A DNA stretch of 36,869 nucleotides from DALYJJ01 sp031969915 (GCA_031969915.1 DALYJJ010000053.1:1-36869); one strand, 5' to 3'; positions 25,490-33,121 are shown, counted from the stretch's first letter. Notes: generated by a model not told the origin, from the letters alone. Numbers and translations are program-made.

Positions 25490-26133
25490 CGGTGGCACCC
25501 CGAGCAGGTCACGGGAGGATTGATGTTCTTGGCGGCGATGATTTCGCGGCCGATTTCAGCGGGATCGCGATCGGGCTTCCAGGAGAGCTTGGTCACCAGT
25601 TCGGCGGGCCGGATGTTGGCCGCCGGGTTGCGGTGGCAGTTCAAGCACCACGCCATGCTGAGCGGCTCCACCTGCTTGACCTCGATCATCTGATCGATGC
25701 GGCCGTGGCAGCTCACGCAGCTCACACCGGAGGTGACATGCGCCTGGTGGTTAAAATAGGCGTAATCTGGCAGCTTGTGAATCTTCACCCACGGAATCGG
25801 CGCTCCGGTCGCGTAGCTCTCGCGGATCTTGATGATCTCAGGATGCTGCGGCTTCACGCGGTCGTGGCAGTTCATGCAGGTTTCGGTGGAGGGCACCGCG
25901 GCGAAGGCGGCTTTGTCCACGGAGACGTGGCAGTAGAGGCAATCGATGCCGAGGTCGCCGGCGTGGAGCTTGTGGCTGTAGGCGATCGGCTGCCGCGGCG
26001 TGTAGCCGGTATCTACCTGTTCCGGATGCAGCATGTAGGCGGCGATAGCGCCGCCGCCGAGAGCCATCAGCCCTACCACACCGAGGCCGATGCGCAGTAC
26101 CTTGTCGGTCAAACGCGGAAAGAGTTGGCTCAT
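25486..26133 (-). CDS. actA: Alternative complex III pentahaem cytochrome c subunit ActA
   Basis: A 215-residue protein with one N-terminal membrane helix (LRIGLGVVGLMALGGGAIAA) and five CxxCH haem c motifs at C65, C86, C139, C163 and C210. The last lies only four residues from the C-terminus (CSGCHR). This number and spacing match ActA, the pentahaem subunit that sits on the Fe-S subunit ActB. The ATG at 26133 (MSQLFPRLTDKV) agrees with the usual short cytoplasmic N-terminus; a GTG at 26205 would add 24 Gly/Thr-rich residues and is less likely. It is the first gene of the 12-gene respiratory operon. Confidence 0.95.
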   Translation of the reverse strand: MSQLFPRLTDKVLRIGLGVVGLMALGGGAIAAYMLHPEQVDTGYTPRQPIAYSHKLHAGDLGIDCLYCHVSVDKAAFAAVPSTETCMNCHDRVKPQHPEIIKIRESYATGAPIPWVKIHKLPDYAYFNHQAHVTSGVSCVSCHGRIDQMIEVKQVEPLSMAWCLNCHRNPAANIRPAELVTKLSWKPDRDPAEIGREIIAAKNINPPVTCSGCHR

Positions 26134-26193
26134 CCCAGTCCCAGTCCCATCGGGGCCGTTCCAGCGGCCCGTACGACCAACCGCCGTGGGTTC

Positions 26194-26211
26194 GGCCGTG
26201 GACACACGGCC
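26194..26211 (-). promoter_or_regulatory. Perfect hairpin in the predicted act leader
   Basis: GGCCGTG, loop GACA, CACGGCC: a 7-bp perfect inverted repeat 60 bp upstream of actA. If the promoter at 26283-26311 is used, it lies in the 5' untranslated leader of the operon mRNA and could affect its stability or translation. It could equally be a protein site. No riboswitch class is recognised. Confidence 0.4.
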
Positions 26212-26282
26212 AGTAGGCGGCTAATCACAAGAAGACTTCCAGGTCGAATCGGCCCCTCTGAAGGGTCGATCTATCGGAACTA

Positions 26283-26311
26283 TTTCTACCATAGCCGCAT
26301 TTTTTCCGCAA
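26283..26311 (-). promoter_or_regulatory. Candidate housekeeping-type promoter of the act-cox operon
   Basis: On the minus strand: TTGCGG (26311-26306), 17 bases including an A-run, then TAGAAA (26288-26283). Both boxes depart from consensus, so help from an activator would be expected; the palindrome at 26318-26329 lies 6 bp upstream of the -35 box. The predicted leader to actA is about 140 nt. It was identified by eye only. Confidence 0.35.
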
Positions 26312-26317
26312 CAAGAG

Positions 26318-26329
26318 CAAGAATTCTTG
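26318..26329. promoter_or_regulatory. 12-bp perfect palindrome, candidate operator
   Basis: CAAGAATTCTTG, preceded directly by a near-copy of the half-site (CAAGAG, 26312-26317). Another CAAGAA with a small inverted repeat (GAAGACTTC, 26231-26239) occurs 90 bp away at 26228. The palindrome sits 24 bp before the kinase start and just upstream of the candidate act -35 box, where it could serve both divergent genes. XRE-type regulators usually bind such symmetric sites, so the adjacent response regulator is the obvious candidate. That link is inference. Confidence 0.45.
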
Positions 26330-26353
26330 TTTCACAGCAATTCTAGGGATGCG

Positions 26354-27799
26354 ATGAAGGGCTTGTCGGGTTCAACGTTCACGAGAATGATGCCGGTGGC
26401 GCCGCCGGCCAACCGCCTGCAGCGCGCGTTCGGCGATCTGAAGATCCGGCCGAAGCTGATGGTGCTGCACAATCTGTTCTTTATCGTGTTGTCGTGCGCC
26501 ATCTATTTCTCGCTGATCCCGATCATCGAGCGGCGGATGGCGGAGGCGCGGGAGCGGGAAGCGACGTTGGTGACCCAGGTCTTCAGCGCCGAGGGTCCGC
26601 TGCGGAATCTGACCGGGCGCGACAGCTACGAGTTGGCGCAGGGGACGCCGGCGGAGTTGGGCATGCCCCGGGAGGTGATCGACTGGCTCGAGCGGCACTC
26701 GGGCGCCACATGGCACTCCCCGGAGTCCGACTACATCTATTCGAAGGAGCGCGGGGCGGGCGTCTATCAGCGGCTGCGGCTGCCGCGTGAATCGTACGAC
26801 CAACTGGTGCGCCATGCCAAGTGGATTCTGTTCGTGGTGCTGGGGCTGACGTACGTGCTGGCGGTGATGCTGCTGGAGTTCATCATCATGCCGCAGTACG
26901 TCTACCGGCCGATCCGGTTGTTGCTCGAAGCGGACTGGGCTTCCCAACATGGCGACCGCGAGAACGAGCTGGTGCCCGAGGGGTTGATCCTGGACGACGA
27001 GATCGGGCAGATCATGCGCTCGCGCAACGCCACCATCGACCAGTTGCGGAAACACGAGGACGATCTGGAACTGGCACTGAAGAGACTGGAGGCGCAGGAC
27101 CGGCTGGTGAGCCTGGGGCTGATGAGCGCTTCGGTGGCGCATGAGTTGAACACGCCGATCGCCGTGCTGCAAGGGTCGATTGAAAAGATGTTGGAGACCA
27201 CCGGGAGCGACCCGGTGGCGCGGGAGCGGCTCTGCCGCATGAACCGTGTGGCGCAGCGGCTGCGGAAGATCAGCGACGGGCTGCTCGATTTCGCGAGGGT
27301 GCGCAAGCAGGGGATGGAGCGCGTACTGCTGCGGCCGCTGCTCGACGAATCGTGGAGCCTGGTGACCATTGACGAGAAGGCGAGCGGCGTGCGCTTCCAC
27401 AACGAAGTGGCGCCGGACGCCGCCGTGACGGGCAACGCCGACCGCCTGGTGCAGGTGATGGTGAACCTGCTCCGCAACGCGGTGCACGCGGTAGAATCGG
27501 GCGGAAACGTGTTCGCCCGTTCGAAGCACACGACGCAACAGGGCCGGCGCTGGGTAACCCTGTGCGTGGAAGACGACGGCCCGGGCATTCCGGCCGAGGT
27601 GCTGCCGGATATCTTTGACGCGTTCGTGAGTTCGCGCCTGGACGCCCGCGGCACGGGGCTTGGGCTCACGGTGGCGGAAGGTATCGTGCAGCAGCACGGC
27701 GGCGACATAGCGGCGGCAAACCGGCCGGAAGGCGGCGCGTCGTTGTCGGTCCGTTTGCCCGCCGCGAACCATCAGGAGGCTGCCACCCATGCCCGCTGA
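26354..27799 (+). CDS. Membrane sensor histidine kinase
   Basis: A 481-residue kinase. Helix 1 (LMVLHNLFFIVLSCAIYFSL) and helix 2 (WILFVVLGLTYVLAVMLLEF) enclose a roughly 90-residue periplasmic sensor of no recognised family. A HAMP-like linker and coiled coil (RKHEDDLELALKRLEAQDRL) lead to the HisKA box with H263 in SVAHELNTPIAVLQGS. The ATPase domain has N375 (NLLRNAVHAV), VEDDGPGIP and GTGLGL (from residue 433). It should phosphorylate the response regulator whose gene overlaps it by 11 bp. It is divergent from the act-cox operon, which makes respiratory or redox control its likely job. Cysteines are few (one in helix 1, one after the H-box). The ATG at 26354 has AGGGA just upstream; ATG 26387 is possible. 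Confidence 0.9.
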   Translation: MKGLSGSTFTRMMPVAPPANRLQRAFGDLKIRPKLMVLHNLFFIVLSCAIYFSLIPIIERRMAEAREREATLVTQVFSAEGPLRNLTGRDSYELAQGTPAELGMPREVIDWLERHSGATWHSPESDYIYSKERGAGVYQRLRLPRESYDQLVRHAKWILFVVLGLTYVLAVMLLEFIIMPQYVYRPIRLLLEADWASQHGDRENELVPEGLILDDEIGQIMRSRNATIDQLRKHEDDLELALKRLEAQDRLVSLGLMSASVAHELNTPIAVLQGSIEKMLETTGSDPVARERLCRMNRVAQRLRKISDGLLDFARVRKQGMERVLLRPLLDESWSLVTIDEKASGVRFHNEVAPDAAVTGNADRLVQVMVNLLRNAVHAVESGGNVFARSKHTTQQGRRWVTLCVEDDGPGIPAEVLPDIFDAFVSSRLDARGTGLGLTVAEGIVQQHGGDIAAANRPEGGASLSVRLPAANHQEAATHAR

Positions 27800-28436
27800 C
27801 GCCGGCCCCGAGACGCAAGCCGTCCAACCCGATTCGCTCGTGGACGTCGCCATTCTCGACGACGACGCCGACTTCCGCCAGTACCTGGACGATTTTCTCA
27901 AGGACGAAGGCAAGTACGCCGTCCGCGCCTTTGGTCATCCGGACGATCTGTTCGCCGCCGCCGAAGCGCGTGCGCCGGAGATCGTGCTGCTCGACATGAA
28001 GATGGGCGAGCATCGCGGCGACCGTGTGCTGGAGCAGTTGCTCGCGCGCTGGCCCAAGCTGTGCGTGATCATCGTCACGGGTTATCCGTCACTCGAAGAC
28101 ATGCGCACGACGTTCAAGATGAAGGTCTTCGATTACCTGCCGAAGCCGTTTTCGTTGAACCAACTCCGGCAGATCCTCTCGAACGCGATCGAGACCTTCG
28201 GACTGGGACGCACGCTGCAGGACCGTCTGCGGGAGCGCCTGGGCCACCGGATCAAGCTCATGCGCGTAGAGCGGGACTGGTCGCTCAAGGACCTGGCGGG
28301 GGCGACCAAGCTGAGCGTGTCGCAGATCAGTTCGATCGAACGCGGCGCACATTTGCCGAGCATCGAGAGCTTCCTAGCCATTTGCCGCGCCATGGAGAAG
28401 AAGCCTTCGGAGGTTCTGGCGTCGATCGAGTTCTGA
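27789..28436 (+). CDS. Response regulator with XRE-type helix-turn-helix output
   Basis: A 215-residue protein. The receiver domain (about residues 17-135) has the acidic pair in VAILDDDADF, phospho-acceptor D69 in IVLLDMKMG, the conserved Thr in VIIVTGYPS and Lys in DYLPKPFS. The C-terminal part (about 154-212) is a Cro/C1-type helix-turn-helix: KLMRVERDWSLKDLAGATKL, SVSQISSIERGAHLPSIESF, ending AMEKKPSEVL. Most response regulators use OmpR, NarL, NtrC or Fis-like outputs; an XRE output is uncommon. The gene overlaps the kinase by 11 bp, so they form a pair. Its likely target is the divergent region holding a 12-bp palindrome; this is inference. Confidence 0.9.
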   Translation: MPADAGPETQAVQPDSLVDVAILDDDADFRQYLDDFLKDEGKYAVRAFGHPDDLFAAAEARAPEIVLLDMKMGEHRGDRVLEQLLARWPKLCVIIVTGYPSLEDMRTTFKMKVFDYLPKPFSLNQLRQILSNAIETFGLGRTLQDRLRERLGHRIKLMRVERDWSLKDLAGATKLSVSQISSIERGAHLPSIESFLAICRAMEKKPSEVLASIEF

Positions 28437-28587
28437 GAGGGGCGTACCCAGCGGGATCACCGCCGAAGATCTGGCGAATAGCCTGAGGGAGTCCGAGGTC
28501 CGAGCAGCGCTTGACGAGAACCGCGCAATCACCCCCGAAAAGCTGCGGGCCTCCTTGCCGGATGGCGCTTGGGTCGACATCCGGTAG
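28437..28587 (+). pseudogene. Remnant in antitoxin position, no start codon
   Basis: In the frame of the following toxin remnant there is a short open stretch reading SGITAEDLANSLRESEVR, then ALDENRAITPEKLRASLP and GAWVDIR before the TAG at 28585-28587. The frame has a stop inside the upstream response-regulator gene and no ATG or GTG after it, so the 5' end is lost. Position, one codon before a DUF5615-like toxin, suggests an antitoxin; such toxins often pair with DUF433 proteins, but the match is too weak to name. It is probably not expressed as a protein. Confidence 0.4.
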
Positions 28588-28906
28588 ATGTTGCGTTTCC
28601 TGCTCGACGAACACATTTCACCCGACGTGTGTTTGATTGTTCGCGGCCTGTGGAGTTCGGTTGCAATCGAGTCGCTCCTCGTGTGGCGGGACGGGAGCCT
28701 GCGCGGCAAAGATGACGACGCCGTACTGACGGTGGTTACAGAGGCCGACAAAGGGGCTCAGTCACCGCGGCGTGATCTTCATTGACGAAAAGACATGCCG
28801 GCCACAAGACCTGTCGGGAATGGCTAAGGCTCTCATTCATGTCTGGGACGGAATGGCCGATTTCGACTGGACCAATCGTGTGGCGTTCGCGGCTGGCCTG
28901 GCGTGA
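28588..28906 (+). pseudogene. Decayed DUF5615/PIN-like toxin gene
   Basis: The first frame begins MLRFLLDEHISPDV, the start typical of DUF5615 PIN-like toxins (Mut7-C-type RNases), and goes on to LLVWRDGSLRGKDDDAVL. After the GGGG run at 28753-28756 the frame is lost. The family C-terminus continues one frame over as LSHRGVIFIDEKTCRPQDL, SGMAKALIHVWDGMADFDW and TNRVAFAAGLA to the TGA at 28904-28906. About 20-25 residues normally found between DDDAVL and HRGVIF, which carry conserved acidic/Thr-Tyr residues, also appear to be missing. So there is both an internal loss and a +1 shift. It is best read as a dead toxin. Confidence 0.6.
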
Positions 28907-28993
28907 CGTAGTTGCCGGTGATGGAAACTCGCCGCGGGAGAGCGAGAACCCCGATTGCGACGGCGTTCGGCCATCTGTCAAACTCTGAAGTTC

Positions 28994-29782
28994 ATGCCAG
29001 AGCGCCATCACAGCACCGTCGAGGGCGCTCGTTTCTCGGCGCTTCTTCTGACGGCGCTTTGCCTGATGCTGCCGGTTCCGGCGCCGGCCCAGGAAACGAG
29101 CCCGGCTCCTCAGCCCTCCGGGCTCCGATTGCGGTACGGCGTGGAGTGGCGGTTGATCCGCGCGGGCAATGCGACGCTCACTACGGACGCCTCGCTTCTT
29201 CCAAAGCAGGTCCAGCTTCAACTGCAATCGGTCGGATTGGTAAACAAACTGTATCGCGTGGACGACCGTTACAGCGTGACCCTGAACGCCAAGGGCTGTC
29301 CTGTTGAAGTGTTGCTGCACGCCGAAGAAGGCAAGCGGCGGCGGGACACCAGGATCACCTTCGACCACGAGGCGAAGAAGCTGAACTACCTGGAGCGCGA
29401 CCTGCTGAAGAACGAAGTTGTGCTCGCCAAGGAACTGGAGATCCCCGCCTGCGCGTTCGACATCATGGGGGGACTCGCTCATCTTCGGCGGCAGAAGATT
29501 GACCTTGGGCAGTCGATCCAGCTTCCCCTGACCGACGGAAAGAAACTCGTTTCCGCCCGGGTCGAGGCGCAAGAGCGCGAGGAGATCCGTATTCCCGCGG
29601 GACGATTTCAGACCATCCGCTACGAAGCGTTTTTGTTCAACAATGTTCTATACGGCCGCAAGGGGCGGCTCTTCGTGTGGCTGACCGACGATGAACGGCG
29701 ATTGCCCGTGCAGGTGCGGGCCCGGCTTCAGTTTCACGTCGGGACCATCACACTGCAGCTCGAGAAGGAGGAGAGGTTTTGA
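28994..29782 (+). CDS. Exported DUF3108-like protein
   Basis: A 262-residue protein with a signal peptide (FSALLLTALCLMLPVPAPAQ). It has the DUF3108 pattern: LRLRYGVEWRLIRAGNATL at the start of the mature part, YSVTLNAKGCPVEVLLHAEE, YLERDLLKNEVVL, then VSARVEAQEREEIRIPAGRF and a final LFVWLTDDERRLPVQVRARL. Such periplasmic beta-rich proteins are widespread and of unknown function, possibly in cell-envelope upkeep. I chose the ATG at 28994; the frame extends to a TTG at 28955 without a ribosome site. Its stop overlaps the TTG start of the GDSL gene, making a three-gene unit of exported proteins. Confidence 0.75.
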   Translation: MPERHHSTVEGARFSALLLTALCLMLPVPAPAQETSPAPQPSGLRLRYGVEWRLIRAGNATLTTDASLLPKQVQLQLQSVGLVNKLYRVDDRYSVTLNAKGCPVEVLLHAEEGKRRRDTRITFDHEAKKLNYLERDLLKNEVVLAKELEIPACAFDIMGGLAHLRRQKIDLGQSIQLPLTDGKKLVSARVEAQEREEIRIPAGRFQTIRYEAFLFNNVLYGRKGRLFVWLTDDERRLPVQVRARLQFHVGTITLQLEKEERF

Positions 29783-30831
29783 AGCTCATGCTTTGGCTCG
29801 CGTTCGCCGGCACGCTCGCGGCGCAGAATCCCTTGGATCCGAGGCAATACCGGCAGGTGGCGAATCGCGGGACGCAGTTGATGGAATCCACCTCCGCCGC
29901 GATTCCCGAGATGCTGCGCGCGGCGGCGCCGCTCATCGAGAACGCCAAGCAGGCGGTGAAGGCGCTGAACAGTCCGGAAATCGCCTCCGACGACAGCCGG
30001 GTGTTTTATTCCTACCTGACGAATCTGCGCGCCTATCTGCTGCTGCTGGAGACGGTGCCGAAGCCGTACCCGTTTCCCGAGGAGGCGCTGAAGCAGATCA
30101 CCGATCTCCGGACCGCGGCGCTGGTGGCGGAACAAGGGTTCCGTCTGCTGCTGGACACCAAGGAGACCGGCGCGCGCGGACCGGACCGGGACCAGTTGCA
30201 GCGGTATCGTGACGCGAATACCAAGCTTTCGCCTCCCGCCGACGGACGGCGCGTGGTGTTCCTGGGCGATTCGATTACCGACGGGTGGCGGTTGAACGAG
30301 TACTTCCCGGAGCGGGACTTCGTGAATCGCGGGATCAGCGGGCAGATCACCAGCCAGATGCTGGCGCGGATGAAAGCCGATGTACTCGATTTGAAGCCCG
30401 CCGCCGTCATCATTCTTGCGGGCACGAACGACATCGCGCGAGGCGTCCCGCTCGATGTGATTCAGAACAATCTGACGATGATCGCCACACTCGCCGACAG
30501 CGCCAAGATCAAAGTGCTGCTGTGCTCCGTGCTGCCGGTCAGCGACTACCACCGGTCACAGGATCCACGCTGGGAGATGAGCAAAGTGCGTCCGCCGGCC
30601 ACCATCAAGCAATTGAACGACTGGATGCAGGGGTTCGCGAAACAACGCGGGTTCGTGTACGTCGATTACTACGCGGACACGGTGGACGCAAACGGCATGC
30701 TGAAAGTGGAACTGGCGGACGACGGGTTGCATCCGAACGGCGCGGGCTATCGCGCGATGGCGCCCATTGCGCTGGCGGCGATTGAGAAGACGCTGCCCGC
30801 CAAGGCGGCGCCCCAAAGAAAGCGGCGGTGA
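29779..30831 (+). CDS. Secreted SGNH/GDSL-family hydrolase
   Basis: A 350-residue exported esterase/lipase-like protein. SGNH blocks are present: block I GDSITDGW with nucleophile S165, block II Gly in NRGISGQITSQML, block III GTND with N217, and block V DGLHPNGAGY with Asp315 and His318. An N-terminal helical region of about 130 residues (RQVANRGTQLMESTSAAIPE and on) precedes the catalytic domain. Substrates of this type are often acetylated sugars or sugar-linked esters, but nothing fixes it here. I chose the TTG at 29779, which overlaps the previous stop (TTGA), because AAGGAGGAGAGG ends 2 bp before it and it supplies a Lys for the signal peptide; ATG 29788 is the alternative. Confidence 0.88.
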   Translation: MKLMLWLAFAGTLAAQNPLDPRQYRQVANRGTQLMESTSAAIPEMLRAAAPLIENAKQAVKALNSPEIASDDSRVFYSYLTNLRAYLLLLETVPKPYPFPEEALKQITDLRTAALVAEQGFRLLLDTKETGARGPDRDQLQRYRDANTKLSPPADGRRVVFLGDSITDGWRLNEYFPERDFVNRGISGQITSQMLARMKADVLDLKPAAVIILAGTNDIARGVPLDVIQNNLTMIATLADSAKIKVLLCSVLPVSDYHRSQDPRWEMSKVRPPATIKQLNDWMQGFAKQRGFVYVDYYADTVDANGMLKVELADDGLHPNGAGYRAMAPIALAAIEKTLPAKAAPQRKRR

Positions 30832-31907
30832 TGAAGCGGTTCCTCGCGCTGGCCGTCCTGGCGGCTGCTCTGGCGGCGGCGCAGATGAAGATGACGGTCG
30901 ATCAATTGGTCGGCTTCATCCGATCATCCATTGAGCTCAAACACGACGACAAGCAGGTATCCGCCTACCTGAAGAAGGTCGCGCTCACGCAACGGTTGGA
31001 TGCGGCGGTGGTGGAGGACTTGCAAGGCTTGGGCGCGGGCCCTCGCACCGTGCAGGCTCTGAACGATCTGGCCGCAGCGTCGGCGGCGCTCCCGGCGGCG
31101 GTGAAGACGCCGCCCCCGCCTCCCGCGCCGGCGATCCCTCCGCCCTCACTCGCCGATCAGAAGCGGATCATCGAGGAAGCCCGCGAGTACGCGTTAGGCT
31201 ACTCCAAACGCCTGCCGGACTTCATCTGCACCCAGGTGACGCGCCGCTTCGTCGATCCGACGGGACTTGAGTTCTGGCAGCGGCAGGACGTGGTGACGGT
31301 CCGCCTCAGTTACTTCGAACAGAAGGAAGACTACAAGGTCATCATGGTGAACAACCATGTGACCGATGTGCCGTATGAGCGCCTGGGCGGAACGACGTCG
31401 AGCGGCGAGTTCGGTTCCATGATGCGTGAGATCTTCGAGCCGCCCACGGAGGCGGAGTTCAAATGGGAGCGCTGGGGCACTCTGCGCGGGCGGCGCATGC
31501 ACGTGTACTCCTACCGCGTGCGTCAGCCGAGATCCAAGTACCGCATTGTCTGGGACCGGTCGGAGGAGATCGTAGCGGGCTATCGCGGGCTGATCTTCAT
31601 CGAAAAGGACGTGCCGGTGGTACATCGGATCACGCTGGTTGCCGAGGAGATTCCGACGAGTTTTCCGGTGCAGGAGGTGGGCACCACGCTCGATTACGAT
31701 CTGACCAAGATCGGCGACCGCGAGTTCGTGCTGCCCTTGCGCGCGGAAGTGAAGTCGCGCAGCGGACGCATGCTGGTGCGCAACGACGTTGAGTTCCGGC
31801 TGTATCGCAAGTTCGGGGCCGAGGCGACAATCACCTTCGATACGCCCGACCCGCTGCCCGAGTCGGCGCTCAAGGAGCAGGCGCCGCCGCAGGTGAAGAA
31901 GCAGTAG
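30831..31907 (+). CDS. Exported acidobacterial protein of unknown function
   Basis: A 358-residue protein with a signal peptide (MKRFLALAVLAAALAAAQ). A small helical domain follows (TVDQLVGFIRSSIELKHDDK, about residues 20-75). A Pro-rich linker (PPPPPAPAIPPPS) leads to a beta-rich domain that starts EEAREYALGYSKRLPDFICT and ends EVKSRSGRMLVRNDVEFRLY. The YALGYSKRLPDFICTQ block is one I associate with exported proteins repeated across Acidobacteriota genomes; their role is not known. Its ATG shares one base with the GDSL stop codon (TGATG), so it is the third gene of the unit. It converges on the TIM-barrel gene, with 10 bp between stops. Confidence 0.75.
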   Translation: MKRFLALAVLAAALAAAQMKMTVDQLVGFIRSSIELKHDDKQVSAYLKKVALTQRLDAAVVEDLQGLGAGPRTVQALNDLAAASAALPAAVKTPPPPPAPAIPPPSLADQKRIIEEAREYALGYSKRLPDFICTQVTRRFVDPTGLEFWQRQDVVTVRLSYFEQKEDYKVIMVNNHVTDVPYERLGGTTSSGEFGSMMREIFEPPTEAEFKWERWGTLRGRRMHVYSYRVRQPRSKYRIVWDRSEEIVAGYRGLIFIEKDVPVVHRITLVAEEIPTSFPVQEVGTTLDYDLTKIGDREFVLPLRAEVKSRSGRMLVRNDVEFRLYRKFGAEATITFDTPDPLPESALKEQAPPQVKKQ

Positions 31908-31917
31908 AGCGTGCCGC

Positions 31918-32778
31918 CTAGGCTGAGCAAAGGCCGCGGAGGTTCCAGCCGCAGATCGAGGAGGCGCGCATCTTGTCGCCGCCGGGACCCGGCCAATGGG
32001 TCTCCAGACTGACGTAACCCTTGTAGCCGTCGGCGAGCAGAGCGTCGATTTGCCCTTTCCAATCGACGCGGCGCGTGCCCAGCGGACCCCAGACGGGCTT
32101 GTGCCCCTCCATGTGGCAATCCTTGGCGTGCACATGGACGATGCGATCCGCGGGCAGTTTGCGGTATCCGAACGGGAACGGTTCTTCTCCGCCGACCAGG
32201 GCGTTCGCCGGATCCCAAACCAATTTCAGGTTCGGATGGCGCACCGCCTCGAGCACGCGGGCCGCCTCGACGGCGGTGCCGATGTTGCAGGCATGCTCGT
32301 TTTCCAAACCAATGATCAGGCCGTCCTTCGCCGCCTGATCGGCCAGGCCCGCGAGCGCCGCGACGATGCGGTCGAAGCAGCGGTCCGGATCGAGTGTGCG
32401 CCAGTAGGAGAACACGCGGATGATGCGCGCGCCGAAAAACTTCGCCAGGTGAATGGCGTGAGCGGTGAGCCGGGGCTGGTCGGCGTAGGTGTGCTTGGAG
32501 GCGAAGATGTCCTGCTGGAAGCGGGTGTCGACATCGGGCGCATCCGGCAGGACGCACTTCAGCAGGGGCGAGGCGATGGAGATCACCTGCATGTTCTTTG
32601 CGGCGACGAGATCACGGGCCCGGCGCAGTTCGTCGTCGTCGAGATCCATGATGTTCTTGCCGAACACCACGCGCAGTTCGGCGCCGGTCATACCGATTTC
32701 GGCCATCGGTTCCAGGGCCTGCGCCAGGTCCGGAGAGAACTCGTCGGTGATCGCGGCGATGGGAAGTTTCGGGGTCAT
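31918..32778 (-). CDS. Sugar phosphate isomerase/epimerase-like TIM-barrel protein
   Basis: A 286-residue protein of the xylose-isomerase-like TIM-barrel superfamily (AP endonuclease family 2). Typical metal-site segments: MTGAELRVVFGKNIM, GLIIGLENEHACNIGTAVEA (Glu), NLKLVWDPANAL (Asp), IVHVHAKDCHMEGHKP (His) and YVSLETHW (Glu). There is no signal peptide. Members are sugar or inositol isomerases/epimerases; the substrate is not evident. It follows the DsrE-like gene by 4 bp as the last gene of the five-gene minus-strand run, though a shared pathway is not obvious. Confidence 0.85.
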   Translation of the reverse strand: MTPKLPIAAITDEFSPDLAQALEPMAEIGMTGAELRVVFGKNIMDLDDDELRRARDLVAAKNMQVISIASPLLKCVLPDAPDVDTRFQQDIFASKHTYADQPRLTAHAIHLAKFFGARIIRVFSYWRTLDPDRCFDRIVAALAGLADQAAKDGLIIGLENEHACNIGTAVEAARVLEAVRHPNLKLVWDPANALVGGEEPFPFGYRKLPADRIVHVHAKDCHMEGHKPVWGPLGTRRVDWKGQIDALLADGYKGYVSLETHWPGPGGDKMRASSICGWNLRGLCSA

Positions 32779-32782
32779 AGGC

Positions 32783-33121
32783 TTAGAGCGTAATCACCTG
32801 ATCGGGCATGTTGCCGGATAGGGCCTTGTAGAGATCGGGGAAGCAGCCGATGGGTACGCCGTCGATCAGTTTGTCCGCGATCTCGCGCTCAAAGCAGCAC
32901 TGGTCGCAGCACATGAGCAGCATGCCGGACTTCCGGGCGACGGCGGCCAGGCGCTCTCCGATCGGGTTCCCCTTGACCAGTCCGTAGCAATTGTCTTCGA
33001 AGAAGAACATGCCGGCCACATCCACGCCGTGGCGGCCTTCCTCGAGTTGGGGCAGGATCATCTTGCCCAGTTTGTAAGAAAACGAATGACCTTGCGTTGA
33101 AAAGATGTATGCGACTTTCAT
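32783..33121 (-). CDS. DsrE-like small protein
   Basis: A 112-residue protein of the DsrE/F-like fold. It starts MKVAYIFSTQGHSFSYKLGK and contains VDVAGMFFFEDNCYGLVKGN, LMCCDQCCFEREIADKLIDG and a closing LIDGVPIGCFPDLYKALSG. The CCDQCC group (four Cys) is placed where DsrE-type proteins carry their active or sulphur-carrying Cys. The family handles protein-bound sulphur, or related selenium chemistry, in relay systems. Its ATG overlaps the stop of the NifU-like gene (ATGA), suggesting a functional pair. The frame could be extended to 33286 inside the NifU-like gene, but there the other frame is the real one. Confidence 0.75.
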   Translation of the reverse strand: MKVAYIFSTQGHSFSYKLGKMILPQLEEGRHGVDVAGMFFFEDNCYGLVKGNPIGERLAAVARKSGMLLMCCDQCCFEREIADKLIDGVPIGCFPDLYKALSGNMPDQVITL

